Source: Craspedostauros australis
Lineage: Eukaryota > Bacillariophyta > Bacillariophyceae > Mastogloiales > Achnanthaceae
Length of the DNA stretch: 64,000 nucleotides
Reading direction: 5' to 3'
Assembly (NCBI GenBank): GCA_026770025.1
Contig: JAMXDE010000004.1
Location: forward strand, 2,170,001 to 2,234,000
In this document: positions 10,528 to 22,466 of the stretch, piece after piece
Layout: each line of letters starts with the position of its first letter
How positions within the stretch are numbered: the first letter of the stretch is position 1
Notes under the pieces: generated by a model
The model's input: the letters and a program-made list of their open reading frames with translations, nothing else
Databases searched by the model: none
What the model was told of the DNA's origin: nothing
Made by a program: the position numbers and the translations under genes

Positions 10528-12498
10528 TTTGCAGTTGATACGTCACAGAAAATGATTGCGATGATTGTTGCGCTTCTTTCGGATGTGCGCGGGGTAGAGT
10601 GAGCTGATGTGCCGATGCTGTCGATGATTGCCTCTGGAATGCAAGGTGCAGTACTTTGGTTTGAACCTTGACGATTATCGATGGATCTCGATGTATGCCG
10701 ATGTGCGCTGATGGTGTTGATCATTGATCGTCAGAGGTACGATGTGCTGAAGAATGATCGATGCGATGCAATGAGAGATGCTTGATGTGGGCCTGTTGCA
10801 ATGATTGTTGTGATTTACATGCATACGTTGAGTATGGTACGAATATTGTAGCTCTTTGTATGATGTCTTGTTGACTGACAGTATCTGAAGCCTCCACAGT
10901 TATCGCTTCCTCTTTCCCTTCACCTCTCTGTTTCAGCACTCATGTTTCTTTTTGTATTGCTGGTGTCGTTCACTATCCCGCCACTTGCACTGCGGATGAA
11001 GTGCCACTCGGTCGATTGGTTGATCCATCAGTCAGTTTTTTCCTGGTTGTCAACGTTCTGTGGTTCTCACCAAAACGAATGATTTTGATTTGTGGCGGTG
11101 GCAGTTGGATCATGTTTTTCAAGACGAATTTGTGAGCGAAATTTCTCGCATCTTTCGTTCTCTCACGATTCACAAAAAGAGTCGTTTCGCTCGATAATCT
11201 CAGCATCGATTCACGAGTATAAGTCCCGTGTAGATACTATCGTTGTATCGCGGAATCTAACATTGCGAGTTTAGTCGCCTCTTCTCGTACAAAAATGTTG
11301 GATGGGTAATTGCGTACAGTATACTGAGCGGAAAGGAAGGTCGCCTTCGCAATACATGCAACGTTCTCAATGGATGCACAGGTATGCTAGAATTCGGATG
11401 AAGCAACGCACCAAGGCACGACACTTGTACAAATGTGGGTAGAGTTGTGCCGAGGACATACGTCCAAAGATGTCGGACGCGCCAGAGTTAATATGGACCA
11501 CGAGCTACTCCATCGAGCAGTCCAATGGACCAACGTAGCTGCAATAGGTGTATGCTTCTTGCGTGACTGGAACGATGGCAGCAATCGGCAATATTCCGTG
11601 AGCATTGCGACGATGATTGTGGTCAGAATACTGTTATGAGGATGATACAGTACGACACCTCGTGCCAGTGTGACAGGGCTGGTCCGGCGCCTGGCGAGGT
11701 TGCCCGTTCTGCTTTCCAGGCATCCAGTCGTCACAGAGATTGCTGTCGCCGTCAAAACCAACCCTCCATTTCTTTGGACATCATCTCCCTCTTTGGGAGT
11801 CGTTTCCAAGACAACGCCAGAACGGCAACAGAACGATCAGCACCACATTCTACAAGCCGGTACGAGGACGTCGTCGAGGTGGCAGCGTCCGAGTGCCCGT
11901 ATCAAGAGAGAAAAGAAGCATCATGGTTGTGCAAGGACACCGACCTTCTCGTCATATTCAGGATTTGTCGTATATTTTGTATGGTACGGTCATCGCGATA
12001 AAACCTGATCTGAATTCTGAATCAAAGCATGAACCACTGACCTACTCGTAGAGTATGCACTTGTACGAGTATGATCAACATAAACCTCAATGTCCATGGA
12101 AGTGAACGTGGCCATGGGGCGAGATCGAGGACAAGGTCTCACACGCACAAAGATGGAGTGTGGGGTTCCAAAATCACTACTCAACTTCTCATTTTTCCTT
12201 GGGTTGCCAACACAGAAACCATAACTGACTCCTCTGGCACTCTCACTCGCATTGGTACCCGGCTCCACGATGAGATTGGTTGGTGGATTGGCGCGTAAGT
12301 TCGATGTGAGGGCTGTGAGCGGATGCGTTCCTCTCTGCTTCCGACACAATGACGCACCCAGATGCACCATGAAAAGCACCGGCCAATCCTCATGCCCTGC
12401 TGTGCCCCCGCAAGTTTCACTCATCAACTGGCTTCCAATATTGTCATGGCATCACTTTTATATATAAACACTTCGTTTCGTCACCGTGAAAGGCTCTT
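10528..12498. other. intergenic region, about 2 kb
   Basis: Upstream of the surface-protein gene and downstream of the HA-domain gene. Open frames of up to 145 residues occur on both strands (11387-11809 and 11990-12427 minus, 11670-12008 plus), but none has a targeting signal, domain or convincing composition. A TATATATA-like run lies near 12460. TACTCGTA/TACGAGTA words lie at 12044-12075. Confidence 0.45.
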
Positions 12499-15400
12499 TC
12501 ACGGAGAGCCACGCTTTCGTTTGCTCCCCTTGCTTCCTCCGCTGTCTGTGTCATCGTCGTCTCTACCATCGTCGTTGCTGTCATCGCCGTTGCTCTTGTC
12601 GTTCTTCTTACTGTTCTTCTTGCCCCTTCCTCTCTTGCCACGCGAGCCGGCGGTCAGAGACCATTTGAAGTTCACCTTCAGCAGCAAAGCGACCTGTTCG
12701 TCGCTCAGCACAGGTTTTGATCGCCCCCGTGCATCTTTCGGCTTGGATCGATTCTTGTAAGCTTGACGTTGCGTGGACACCCAACGCCCAAGCCCACCGT
12801 CCTTAGTCTGCTTCGTCGGAACGTCGGCTGAAGCGGTGACATTGCGATTACGGTCACAGAGACAGAAGGATCAATGGTCAACCAATGGTCAAGCATGTGT
12901 GAGGTAAGCGCGAAGTCCATCGCAATGCACATTTCAACCACATGGACAGAAAGAGTATTGGTGAAGCGCGAAGAGGGTTCCAGATGTGAGTGACAGTTTT
13001 CATGCTGACGCATGGCGCCAATTGGAAAGCAACGCAACCATCTTCCGAGTACGGTCGAAGCGTATTCTGTTTTGTTCATCTTGTTTCTTTGCAGCACATT
13101 ACATGAGATGCAAATCCAACCAAAACGCAAGCGAGCGAGAGAACCAGCAGGCAGGCTGACGGGTGCGATTGTGCTTACAATGGCCGTGGGTCTTGAAGTA
13201 CTCTTGGAGAGCTTTGTATTTGAGGTCCCAAGCTTTCTTTCCTTTCGGTTTGGCAAACTCGAAGCCAACTCCGAAAAGATGTTTGATTTTCGTTGGCGTC
13301 AGGCTGTTCTTCTCCTTATTCAAGTGGTGGCTGTATTGCATACGTTGTCTGGTGACGAACAAGCAGATGGCCAGAAATCCATGGCAGGACAAGGGAAGGC
13401 AAGGAGTATGCACATATCATAGTTGACACAATGTTGAAGGTCAACGTACGCATCAAAGGGGTGCCACAAACACGCAGACAGTGAGTTTTGAACGGAGTGA
13501 GATCAAGCACAGATATCGACTGCGGCTACGAAATGGCGCACTCATGTTCATCCCTACAAGCATGTCTTGCGCAACAGTCGGGCTCCACATCCGTATGTGT
13601 GCATGCGCATCCTTCCACTTACTTGTTCACCCAAACGCCCAACGCTCGATTGAATTTGTACTTTTGGGGCACGCGCGCTGCAACGGTGTTGAGAAGTGAA
13701 GAGATGCGACATCGAAGGCAGATTCCGACGATAGAAAAGGCCAGACCAAGAACAAGAAATGATGTCAGAACCAGTGAGCAATTCCAAAGATGGACATGGA
13801 CAGGCAGACAACAGAATTGCAATGACGACATCCCACACTGTAGAACTATCTGGTCGGTGGGGAAGTAGGTGTGTTGGCAGGTGGACGAACATGCAAGCAA
13901 TCAAGGAGGAAAGGACTGATACTCACTGTGTCCAAAATGGTCCCTGAACATATGCAGCTCCTCCATCCTGGCATACCAGCTCCTCAGCGCTCCTTGTTGA
14001 CGGCTGCACCCAGCATCCACGAGCTCCCGGCTTGATGGGCCGAGACGGTATTCTCCAGTGTACTCGGCAGGGGGGACGTAGGGAGTAGTGATACGGGTGC
14101 GACCAGGGGCGGGTGCAGCTGCCTCCTTGGATTCTTCTGGTGCGGCAGCATGTAAGGAGGCCTCGCCCGATTCATCCGTCTTTGCCAAGTCCTCATCTGT
14201 CTCTGTTTTTGGAGAGACTTGAGACGGTTTCGCTTTTGGCTTGGCGTCCTCTTCTTCGTCCACAAAAGAGGCTGAGTACCCCAAGGGAGGCATAGGCGGG
14301 AAGAAATCCAGTTCGGTCTCCATGGAGTCAGCCTCTTCGTTGGGCATCGATGCCACCGGCGGGACGTTGAGGCCCTCCGATGTGTATTCAAGGAAAGACT
14401 CTCGCACCGCCAAAGCGCGATCGAGGTTCTCAGAATCGAGCATATCGCCCGCCAGGGAGTTGTTGCCGCTGGCATAGTGTCTGTGCTGATCAGCCGACAT
14501 ATCCACTGCGCTGGGTTTGCAATCCATCTGTCGTCGTGTTCCACAGTGCCATATCAGCATCCGTTGGAACGTCGGGAAGCCCGGCGAATCATCATGGCCG
14601 AACATTGGAGGGTGTAGATGTGTGGACGGGCGAATGCGCATTGCATGTGCATGTATACGTGCAGCAAGGAACGAAGACAAGTGATACTGGTGAGGTCGAT
14701 GAACGATGGGACAGCATTGAACAACAGCGACGATATGACAAGTGCAGCGTGCAGAACGGTGCATGTACTCATACTAGTGCTAGTGCAAGCACGTGTGTAT
14801 GCCGGCCGCATCACAGCTTTGCTCACCTCTTGATTGGAATCGCTGTCATCTTCCTGTTGCTTTGCTGTGGCGGTGGCTTCGTTGAACTGGAACTCCAGGT
14901 TGCCCGATGCCGGTATCCCGGCGTGGCCTTCGCTGTCATACATCTGCGTGAAGTGATCTGGTTGGTTGCCATCATTGATGGTGCCCAAGATGTCCTCATC
15001 CAGATTGAGGATCGTCAGACCAGCGGCAGCTGCAGCGGTCTCTACATCATCAGATAGATCTTGTTCTTGGTCCTCATCAGCGGAAGCGGCGAACTCTTGA
15101 GCAGCAACTATGCCTGCGGCAGCCTCGAAGGATGCGAAAGGAATCGACGTGAACGGCATAACCTCGAGAATCTCCACACCCCCTTGAGCTACCTGCCTCG
15201 CTTCTTCATTGGTGGAATCGACGGTCTCCTGGCCCGCTCCTTCCTGATGCTCGTCATCTTGGTCTTCAGAGCTGCTGTCCGATGCTTGGCGTTGACTTCT
15301 TTCCCAGAACTCCATGATACGAGAGTTCCCAAAATGCACGAGCGGAGGTCGAGGTTTGGCGTTCCCAATTTCTAGCTGTGGCAAAGACGAGCTTCGTCGC

Positions 15401-16377
15401 GCACGTTTTGTCTGGCGTATGTGCTCTTCCTCGTCCAGGACGGATGGTGACGAACAGGGTATGTACGTAAGGGAGAGACTCGGGACTTGTAGCCGTGCTT
15501 CCCGTTCTGTTGCTGTTACTGTGGCTGTGGCTGCTGCTTCTCTGTCAGCTACAATGGGTTCAAATGTTGATGCCAAGGCGAACGCCGGCGCTGCAATCGA
15601 CTGGGCGGGTGATGTTTCGGAGGAGAGTGGGTTGGACGTTGGGGCGACGGTCGGCGAAAGATCTGGTGTCACAGTTGAACTGGCCTCTTGCGATGCAATG
15701 GTGGAACTGGTTGTGGCAACGGATACGGACTCGGCCGAAATTTCCGCGGCAGGTCCAACAGCAACAGGGTCTGCCATCCGCGGCGCAGTCGTTGGCTCCA
15801 TAGAACTTTCCGCGGATGATCCAGTTTCTCTTTGATTGATTTCAACGCCGAGCAGGCCAGAGCTCAACATCACGGGATCAAACTTCCAGTGTTCAGCGAT
15901 CGTGGAAGTAGGTGACTCCGACGGGTATGGATTCGTCCGTACACGATGTGATGGGATCTTCAGATCGTGTCGAGACTGAGCTTGATTCGGAGACACGCAC
16001 GACGACGACGGCGGCGGCGATGGTGGCAGCAATGGTGGTGCTGGAGTCGAAGACGATGGGAAAGGTGATGGGAATGGTGGTGGGAAAGGGGGATGTGATG
16101 ATGATGTTGAAATTGATCGAGAAACGACCGCTTCTCTTGTTGTCGCTGTTGGATGGAAGATGCCGTCTTGGTTGACGGCTGGCACGGCAACTGTATCAAC
16201 ACTCATGATGCCTTGAAAAAGGTGGGGAAAGGGCGGGTCGTTCTTGCCTTTGCCCTTGCTGTTGTTCTTGATTCTCTCTTTGTTTCTCTTGCTGTCGCAG
16301 TTGCAGTTGCAGTCGCACTCACCGCAGCAATGCTCACCCTCCCACAGGGGCCCAGCTACTGTCCGTGGAGATGGCAT
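12499..16377 (-). CDS. helicase-associated (HA) domain protein, 5 exons
   Basis: Proposed exons on the minus strand are 16377-14827, 14527-13927, 13677-13623, 13348-13179 and 12827-12499, which sum to 902 codons with all phases matching. The protein has a long Ser/Thr/Pro/acidic N-terminal half with a basic KRARR patch, then two tandem helicase-associated repeats: HA1 about 700-770 (SWYARMEELHMFRDHFGH, then RVPQKYKFNRALGVWVNKQR) and HA2 about 770-845 (KAWDLKYKALQEYF, HGHSDVP, GLGRWVSTQRQAY). The tail is Lys/Asp/Ser-rich. HA repeats are small predicted helical, nucleic-acid-related domains greatly expanded in diatoms, mostly without a helicase; none is attached here. A nuclear DNA-binding or regulatory role is inference. 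Start uncertain: ATG at 16377 is the longest, ATG at 16206 is also plausible and 57 residues shorter. Confidence 0.85.
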
Positions 16378-17492
16378 GCTGAAGAAGACGCCCACCAGCA
16401 ATGTGCTTGGTCTCTTTGTTCCGTGTCCGCCGGGCACCGTGCAATCGGAGTCGAGGCGCTCGATGGATTGTGGCGGCGCGGACGATCGTCACCGTGATGG
16501 GACTGTTTGGGACGCTGGCCGCGGAGATGGAGGCTGTTCATGGACATGGGTGGTATCTTCGCCAGGCTGAGTTGATATCTCTTGACTTTCAAGCAAGGTC
16601 AGTTCCATGTGCATGTGTTTGAGATGTGATGTGATGCGATGATCGGCACAACCTGAAACGTGGAACACTTCTTCTTGGAAGTCGGTAGGAAGTGTGATAG
16701 ATCCAGTGAGTATCCGTAGGCATCTCACGTGCTTAAATTTCAATGAAAAATCAGCAGGAAATCCACGCTGGCCCCGCCGTGTTTTGTTGGGGAACCACGG
16801 TGGAGATACTTCTGTGCGGGCGTGTGTGTGTGCGGGCGCGTGTGCGTGTTGGTAGCAAAGAAGCAGTGTTGAATTGATAGCAGCTGTTCCCTTCGTGTCA
16901 GAGGAGAATTGTGCTGTCAAGGTGGTTGCGAGAAAACCTGAACTGTGATCCGTTGTGCACTGCCATTCCCGTGGGTGTGGCTTGTTTTACGTGGGAAATA
17001 TCTCGTGCATTGGGCCAGCAAGAAAGGAAATTGCCGCCGTGATCATGGCAGCACGATGAATGCTACGCAATGCTCGTTGGTGATCATCCACAAGCGCATA
17101 ATTGAAGGTTCGAACATGTTTGTTGCTGTGTATGCACGTGTGTGTATGGTATGTATGTAGGTCTGTCTGTGTGTGTTGCATATTCTGGATCTTGTCATGT
17201 TAACGTTCTGCCTGTGTCGTCGTCGTCGTCGTTGCAAGGTCCGTCTTGGTCTTGGCTTCTTGGTCGTCTGCATGGTGCATGGTGCATCATGCATCATGGA
17301 TGGTTCGCTTGCTTCAGTGTCACCACATGAGGTGAGTGAGGCTTTCGGATGAGACGAGTGATGTGTTACTAACACCGTTCAACCGACCAGGCGCTCGTGC
17401 CTCCGTCGATCCGCATCTCCATTCGCTGACTGGCTCCATCTTGCCGGATGCATCCGCTGCCGTTTTTTTCTTCCCTCGCCTTCCCGCGGCTC
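16378..17492. other. intergenic region, about 1.1 kb
   Basis: Upstream of the HA gene and 3' of the small plastid protein. GT/TG-rich stretches occur (16800-16850, 17130-17180). A minus-strand open frame at 16489-16920 has no protein-like features. Nothing else seen. Confidence 0.45.
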
Positions 17493-17954
17493 TCACACGG
17501 TCGGCGGAGGGCCCACGCTGGAGACATCGATGTTGCCCATGATGAAAGGGAAGAAGGCGAAGATCAGTCCAGTGGCAATCATGAAGGGGAACAGCACCCA
17601 CAGACCGACATCGAAGGCATCGGATCTGTTTTCCGGGATCACGCCGCCCAACGTCGCTGCCTTGCGCTCTTCTTCTGTTGCCTCCCAGGACTTCATCTTG
17701 TCTTCCAACGATTTCGGAGGTGCCTCGGACATCTTGTCATCGCCATCGGCGTTGTAAAGGGCGATCGAGCGCTCCTCGTTGCGACTCCATTGGAGATTCG
17801 CCGCCAGTTGCGGGGCGCTGGAGGATGTCATCTTGCTTGCTGCCACCGAACGCATCGCTGGTTGCAAGTGGAACGCTTCGACGGTGGATGTCAGAATCGT
17901 GCTGATGCAAACGCATACGCAGATCATGACGTTGATGGAGATAGCTTGTCTCAT
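17493..17954 (-). CDS. small plastid-targeted one-TM protein
   Basis: 153 residues, single exon. The ATG at 17954 was chosen because it starts a hydrophobic Cys-rich signal peptide (MICVCVCISTIL) ending A27/F28 in VEAFHLQP, a diatom plastid-import motif. The mature part is hydrophilic, with EATEEERKAATLGGVIPENR, then a membrane helix at about 115-139 (GLWVLFPFMIATGLIFAFF) and a short tail SSVGPPPTV. The size and single C-terminal helix resemble accessory subunits or assembly factors of thylakoid complexes, but I cannot name the family. TGACGC (18163-18168) and TGACGT (18208-18213) lie 209 and 254 bp upstream. Confidence 0.85.
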   Translation of the reverse strand: MRQAISINVMICVCVCISTILTSTVEAFHLQPAMRSVAASKMTSSSAPQLAANLQWSRNEERSIALYNADGDDKMSEAPPKSLEDKMKSWEATEEERKAATLGGVIPENRSDAFDVGLWVLFPFMIATGLIFAFFPFIMGNIDVSSVGPPPTV

Positions 17955-19181
17955 GATGGATTCGGAGTTTGGTTGCGAGGAGCACAGAATGCAGTAGAAT
18001 TGGTCAATGCATATAAGAGTGATTGGTATAGCGTTGTGTTGTGTTGCTTGTTGCTTGGTGAACTGTCTCACGCTGGTGGCGATCTTGCTGGTGATGGATG
18101 GGTGCGTGATGGTGCTCTCTTGTCACCACGACGGTGCCTGTTCTTGGTGCTGAGTCCAATGATGACGCTGAAAGATCGCACAGGTTGCCGATTCTTGTCG
18201 CCGAAACTGACGTTGTTGCAACCGAAAACCGGTCTGTGCGGCGATAGTCGAAGGCTGTCAGAAAAAAGCTAGAATTACAGCAGACAATCCTTCTCTTTAG
18301 AATACGATTCTGCATAGAGCAGTGTCTTCTGGATGGTACATGCGGTGCCAATTATACATACCCATGGCAGATTACAGGACACCCATACTTACCTACTCAA
18401 TGTGTACAATAGAGTGTTCTGACGCCCCTTCTCACGTCCATCGGTTCATCCTGTCTCTCTCTCTCTCGCAGCCCCAACGGGAAAAACGCACTCTACTTTT
18501 CCATTGTCCCATACTTTGTCGACGAACATTCGCACAGCATGCTGCATCTTGTTCGGCGATGCTGTTCTCATGTTCGTGGCGGTTTGCGTGACTTGGACTA
18601 TCTTCCTCGCGGCACTTCCTCCTGAGTTCGTGTCATTCCAATTATTGTGCGCTACTCCGTCTTTGCTTTCCCCGTGCCGGTGCATGTCTCTTTGATTGCT
18701 CTTGGACTTTCTATGGGCTCTCTCCTCATCTTGCTTGTGGAGTCCACTCTCCAGAACACCATTCATACTCGTGCATACCGACACAAGGGCCATCAGCCAT
18801 GACACGCATCGGTGGAGTTGGTCCGAGCGTCCAGAATGGATAGATTGACGGGACATCACGTGTACGATAGGCAATGTGCTCGATCCATACATAGAGGAGT
18901 ACATCTGATCACCAATAAAGACACCTTGATGAATGTGAACGGGTATTGTGATCTATTGAAATGGATAAGTATGGATATGTAGTTCTCTCTCTCTCTCTCT
19001 CCAGTCGTTTAGGTTGTGTGTGCAGAAAAATGGATGAAAGGAAAATTATGGAAAAGAATGTACTCTCGCAGAGTATGCGATGGGGCCCCAACAACGGACC
19101 CGATATGCGCGCGATGCTATTGCTTGCACGTACTAGCATGTACGCATTGTCTCTTTTGCCCGCAAAGAGGGCAGGTCCGGC
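17955..19181. other. intergenic region, about 1.2 kb
   Basis: Between two minus-strand genes. Contains two CT microsatellites (18453-18468, 18984-19002). The longest open frame (18446-18904 minus, 152 residues) lacks recognisable features and is left out. Confidence 0.45.
18984..19002. repeat. CT microsatellite
   Basis: Uninterrupted CT dinucleotides of about 9 units in non-coding DNA. A shorter tract lies at 18453-18468. Confidence 0.9.
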
Positions 19182-20330
19182 TCAGCGTTGGCTACCGGAG
19201 TGCGAACTCTTGCTGTAGAGCGACCAATCGTCGACAAAGTCCAATCCATCCAACGTGCTGTCGGATGTGAGGCTCATGTTGCTGCGATGCGATCGTTGCG
19301 AGCCGGGTTCCATCGTGATGGAGCTGTGGTCGGAGGGATTGGCGAGGCGGAAGGCAAACAGCTCATCGTCTGGCATGGTCGATGATGCCTGAGAGCTGGA
19401 GTCGGTGGAGATCTTGCGTCGGTGGCCATTGCGTCGTCTCGATTTGCGCTTCGATGTTTTGGTTGGGACGTCTTGAGATGACATGGTGAATTGGAATCCT
19501 GTCTGCTGGTCGTCATAGTCTTCTTCGTCTTGATGTTGCTGCTGATCATAATGATAATGATGATGATGTTGTTGTTGTTGTTGCGCTGCGTATGATTGAC
19601 GTGCCATGATGTTGTAATCTTCGTCGAGGACTTGTTCGATGCCAAACTCTTCGATTTGTGCATCGGTGTTGATGGAATACACATCATCATCATCATCACC
19701 ATCGTTGCCATTGCTGTAGTGCATGCTGTCCATGTTGATGCCATGCCTCCTGCTGCTGCCGCTGTGGTCGCTGATGGTGTCTTCGCTGGAGATCCAGCTC
19801 AGATCCGGCTGCGAGTCCTGGCGGTCGTTGGAGCTGTCGTCATCACCGTGCGTGGTGACCGTGTCGTTGGAGCTGTTGCCATGCCAGGAGTTGGTGGGGA
19901 AGAGTCTTGATTTGTTCTTCGTCTTGTTCGTCTTGCTCGTCTTGTGTTTTCCGTCGCCGCGGCCGGATGTGCTGGGAGAGACGGTTTGCTGCAGAGCCTG
20001 ACCGACGTAATCGACCATGTCCATGGCCTTCGCCATCGGTTTTCCGACGAAGGACCCGATTCCGAGGCTGGACCAATACGAAGCATTGGATGACGAGGAA
20101 GACCTCGATTCGCTGGTCGGTGAGCGCAGGTTGTTGCCGTGACTTCTGCTGGTGCTTTTCGATGAAGACCACGATGACGTGGATGTTCTCTGGGACGGTC
20201 TATCTGAGTGCAACGAATGCCTTCCAAGATTGTCGCTGTTGTTGCTGCTGCTGCTGCTGAGGTAGCCGCGTCTGGTGCGGCTCGATGATGATGGTGGAGG
20301 CGGCGGCGTTCCTTTCATGGTTGCGAACAT
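19182..20330 (-). CDS. Ser-rich low-complexity protein, unknown
   Basis: 382 residues, single exon, from the ATG at 20330 (MFATMKGTPPPPP). The coding frame extends further upstream without an ATG context I trust. The composition is dominated by Ser, with Asp runs (GNDGDDDDDV), a Gln/His tract (QQQQQHHHHYHY) and basic SKRKSRRRNGHRRK that could be a nuclear signal. One less biased segment, ASYWSSLGIGSFVGKPMA to VGQALQQTV at about 85-115, may be the only folded or membrane-interacting part. No family recognised and no signal peptide. The short C-terminal motif LDGLDFVDDWSLYSK looks like a linear interaction motif (inference). Confidence 0.7.
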   Translation of the reverse strand: MFATMKGTPPPPPSSSSRTRRGYLSSSSSNNSDNLGRHSLHSDRPSQRTSTSSWSSSKSTSRSHGNNLRSPTSESRSSSSSNASYWSSLGIGSFVGKPMAKAMDMVDYVGQALQQTVSPSTSGRGDGKHKTSKTNKTKNKSRLFPTNSWHGNSSNDTVTTHGDDDSSNDRQDSQPDLSWISSEDTISDHSGSSRRHGINMDSMHYSNGNDGDDDDDVYSINTDAQIEEFGIEQVLDEDYNIMARQSYAAQQQQQHHHHYHYDQQQHQDEEDYDDQQTGFQFTMSSQDVPTKTSKRKSRRRNGHRRKISTDSSSQASSTMPDDELFAFRLANPSDHSSITMEPGSQRSHRSNMSLTSDSTLDGLDFVDDWSLYSKSSHSGSQR

Positions 20331-20509
20331 GGTGACAGTGGAAAGAAGGGGGACGGTGAATGCTGATTCCTTGCAAAGTAGATGCAATGCAATGTGATGC
20401 GATGTGACGGGATGAGAGGATGGATGGAATGACTTTATGTGATCGACCAGAGATGGTGCCAGAAAGTCTGAAGCCACGTCGAGGAAGAGATTGACACACG
20501 CGCACACAG

Positions 20510-20529
20510 AAAGAGAGAGAGAGAGAGAG
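20510..20529. repeat. GA microsatellite
   Basis: About 9-10 GA units, some 180 bp upstream of the start codon of the Ser-rich protein. Confidence 0.9.
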
Positions 20530-22144
20530 GCGAATGATGGGTGGGGAGCAGCGATGATGTTCTGTTCCAAATAATTTTGTGAAGGGCGGGAGACGAAGGC
20601 CGGCTGTACAAAGCCCGATCGCACAAGGATGGCAGGGGGGCGATTGAACGAAGAAAAGAGCCACCAATCTGCCGATCAGTAGATGTCTGGTCGAGTGGGA
20701 CATGATGCTCGCAATCCAGGAAACAGGCACAAACACCAACACCAACGAAAGAGAGATGAATGCAATGAACAAAAGGCGGAGACAGGCATGTGCAAAAAAT
20801 TTGATGTGCATTGGAGTTGTGAACAAGTCGTTTTGGAACAGTGAGCCGGATGTCACGGTTCCGTTGCGCGCGCGGGGTGAGGTGCTTAACCGCTCGTGGG
20901 AGTTAAAGCCGATCCTGTCCCATGTCTCAGCCCAACGCGTACATCTGCCTTTTGGAGGGAGCGTTAAGTAGTTCGGGATTCACAGTCACCTTACGGATTC
21001 AACGGAGTTGGAATACCCATGACTTTGGCATCGGAGTGTCCAATAGAGAGCATGGTGAGCATGTTGGATGGATTCAAGCGCCCACACAGTGTCACACTCG
21101 GCCATACATGCTCGCACCACACACAGAATGCAAATGATGTTCGTGACAACTGAAAATGACCACTCTCCTGTGTGGCACACAACGCAAGAGTACGAGGTAC
21201 TACTACGCAAGGAGAACAAGTATAGTACGTACTTACAATGACTATACGAGGACTGCTCGGACAGGTACACTTCTCTTCTGTATCACATCACATCACATCT
21301 TAGCACACCACATCTCATCACAGATTCTGTGAAACATTCGATAAATGCAAGTGCCCATGCGTGTTTGTGATGCTGTTGCACTTGCTGTTGGACTTGCTGT
21401 TCAGGTTTTCGTTGCGGACATGAGAATCGTCACCCAACGTCTCCCATGTTTTGGCGAATGGCCCGAGGAGGAAAGCTCAAACAGAGGGCCATCCTCGGAC
21501 GCATGGTCTTGGTCGGAGTTGAGCAGCAAGTCGAGGTGGAGAGCACCACCTGATGAAACTCTCCGCGGAAATTGGTGGCTGTTGAAGAAATGTCGGCGCA
21601 ATTGTGAAATCGGACGCCGACATGGAGATGGTCGTGTCCATGAACCTATTTCCATTTTCCGTTGGCCGTGCTGGCCATTCCCTCTGGCAGTATAGTACCA
21701 TGTTGGTGATGGCTTGATTTCTGGATGGGATTTTGCCTCCTTGTGCCTGCGCTTGTGCTTGCATGGCTGTTGCGAAGAAGACGGAGATGGAGCAGGAAAG
21801 GCCATGTTAGAGTTCGCGAATGTGCGCACATGTGCGCCAGTGGACCAACGTCTCGACTGGGAACTTAGCCTATGATCGAATGAGTCGTTCACGGCCTATG
21901 TAATCAAATGGGTCGGAGAATGGACCCAGATCGAAGAAGATCGATCTTCTTGAAAGACGCAGAAAGCTGAGTGGGAAACACGAGGACAACCACGCGGCAC
22001 CAAGAGAGCACAGAGCGAACGACACCGATGACGACAACAACAACAACAACGAGGAACACACAAGACAGAGCCTTCTCGTATCCCACTGCCGTCGTCCCTG
22101 TCTTGGTCATCCATGACAACAGAGACAAACATCCGACTCAGCAA

Positions 22145-22177
22145 CACACCGACACACCGACACACCGACACACCAAC
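22145..22177. repeat. 8-bp tandem repeat
   Basis: About four copies of ACACACCG, the last one degenerate, about 290 bp before the YME1 start codon. Confidence 0.8.
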
Positions 22178-22466
22178 ACCGTCGTCCGCACTTGCAGCAT
22201 CGTTGGCAACACCCAACACCTCCTTGCGCACTTGATCGAATTTGGCCACACAGCACGAGCACGCCGCATCGCATCTGACACCCACATTGTGAGAACTGTC
22301 CACACCTTCGGAACTCCGAGACAATCGAACTGCCTTTCAGACAACAAACGCTCTCTGGAGGGCATTGAACAATACAAGTACACTAGATCGTACTCGAGAC
22401 GCCGCTCCACCTTCATCCCAGCTCTCCAATTCCAAACCCGCTCAGATCCATTGAATCCGCTCCACC

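Larger units (their letters stand above)
20331..22466. other. divergent intergenic region, about 2.1 kb
   Basis: Lies between divergent genes and must hold both promoters. Contains a GA microsatellite (20510-20529) in the presumed 5' leader of the Ser-rich gene and an 8-bp ACACACCG repeat (22145-22177). Frames such as 21401-21892 minus and 21971-22762 plus are open on both strands and look random. I looked for tRNA and snRNA patterns and found none. Confidence 0.45.

Noticed and set aside
11387-12427. Two minus-strand frames of 140 and 145 residues
   Set aside because: Opposite strand is open over the same DNA and neither shows targeting, repeats or known motifs.
16206-16377. Alternative shorter start of the HA-domain protein
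   Set aside because: Kept only as an option: both ATGs have an A at -3, and the longest frame was reported for lack of transcript data.
18446-18904. 152-residue minus-strand frame
   Set aside because: The C-terminal part looks mildly protein-like, but there is no recognisable domain, no splice partner and no supporting context.
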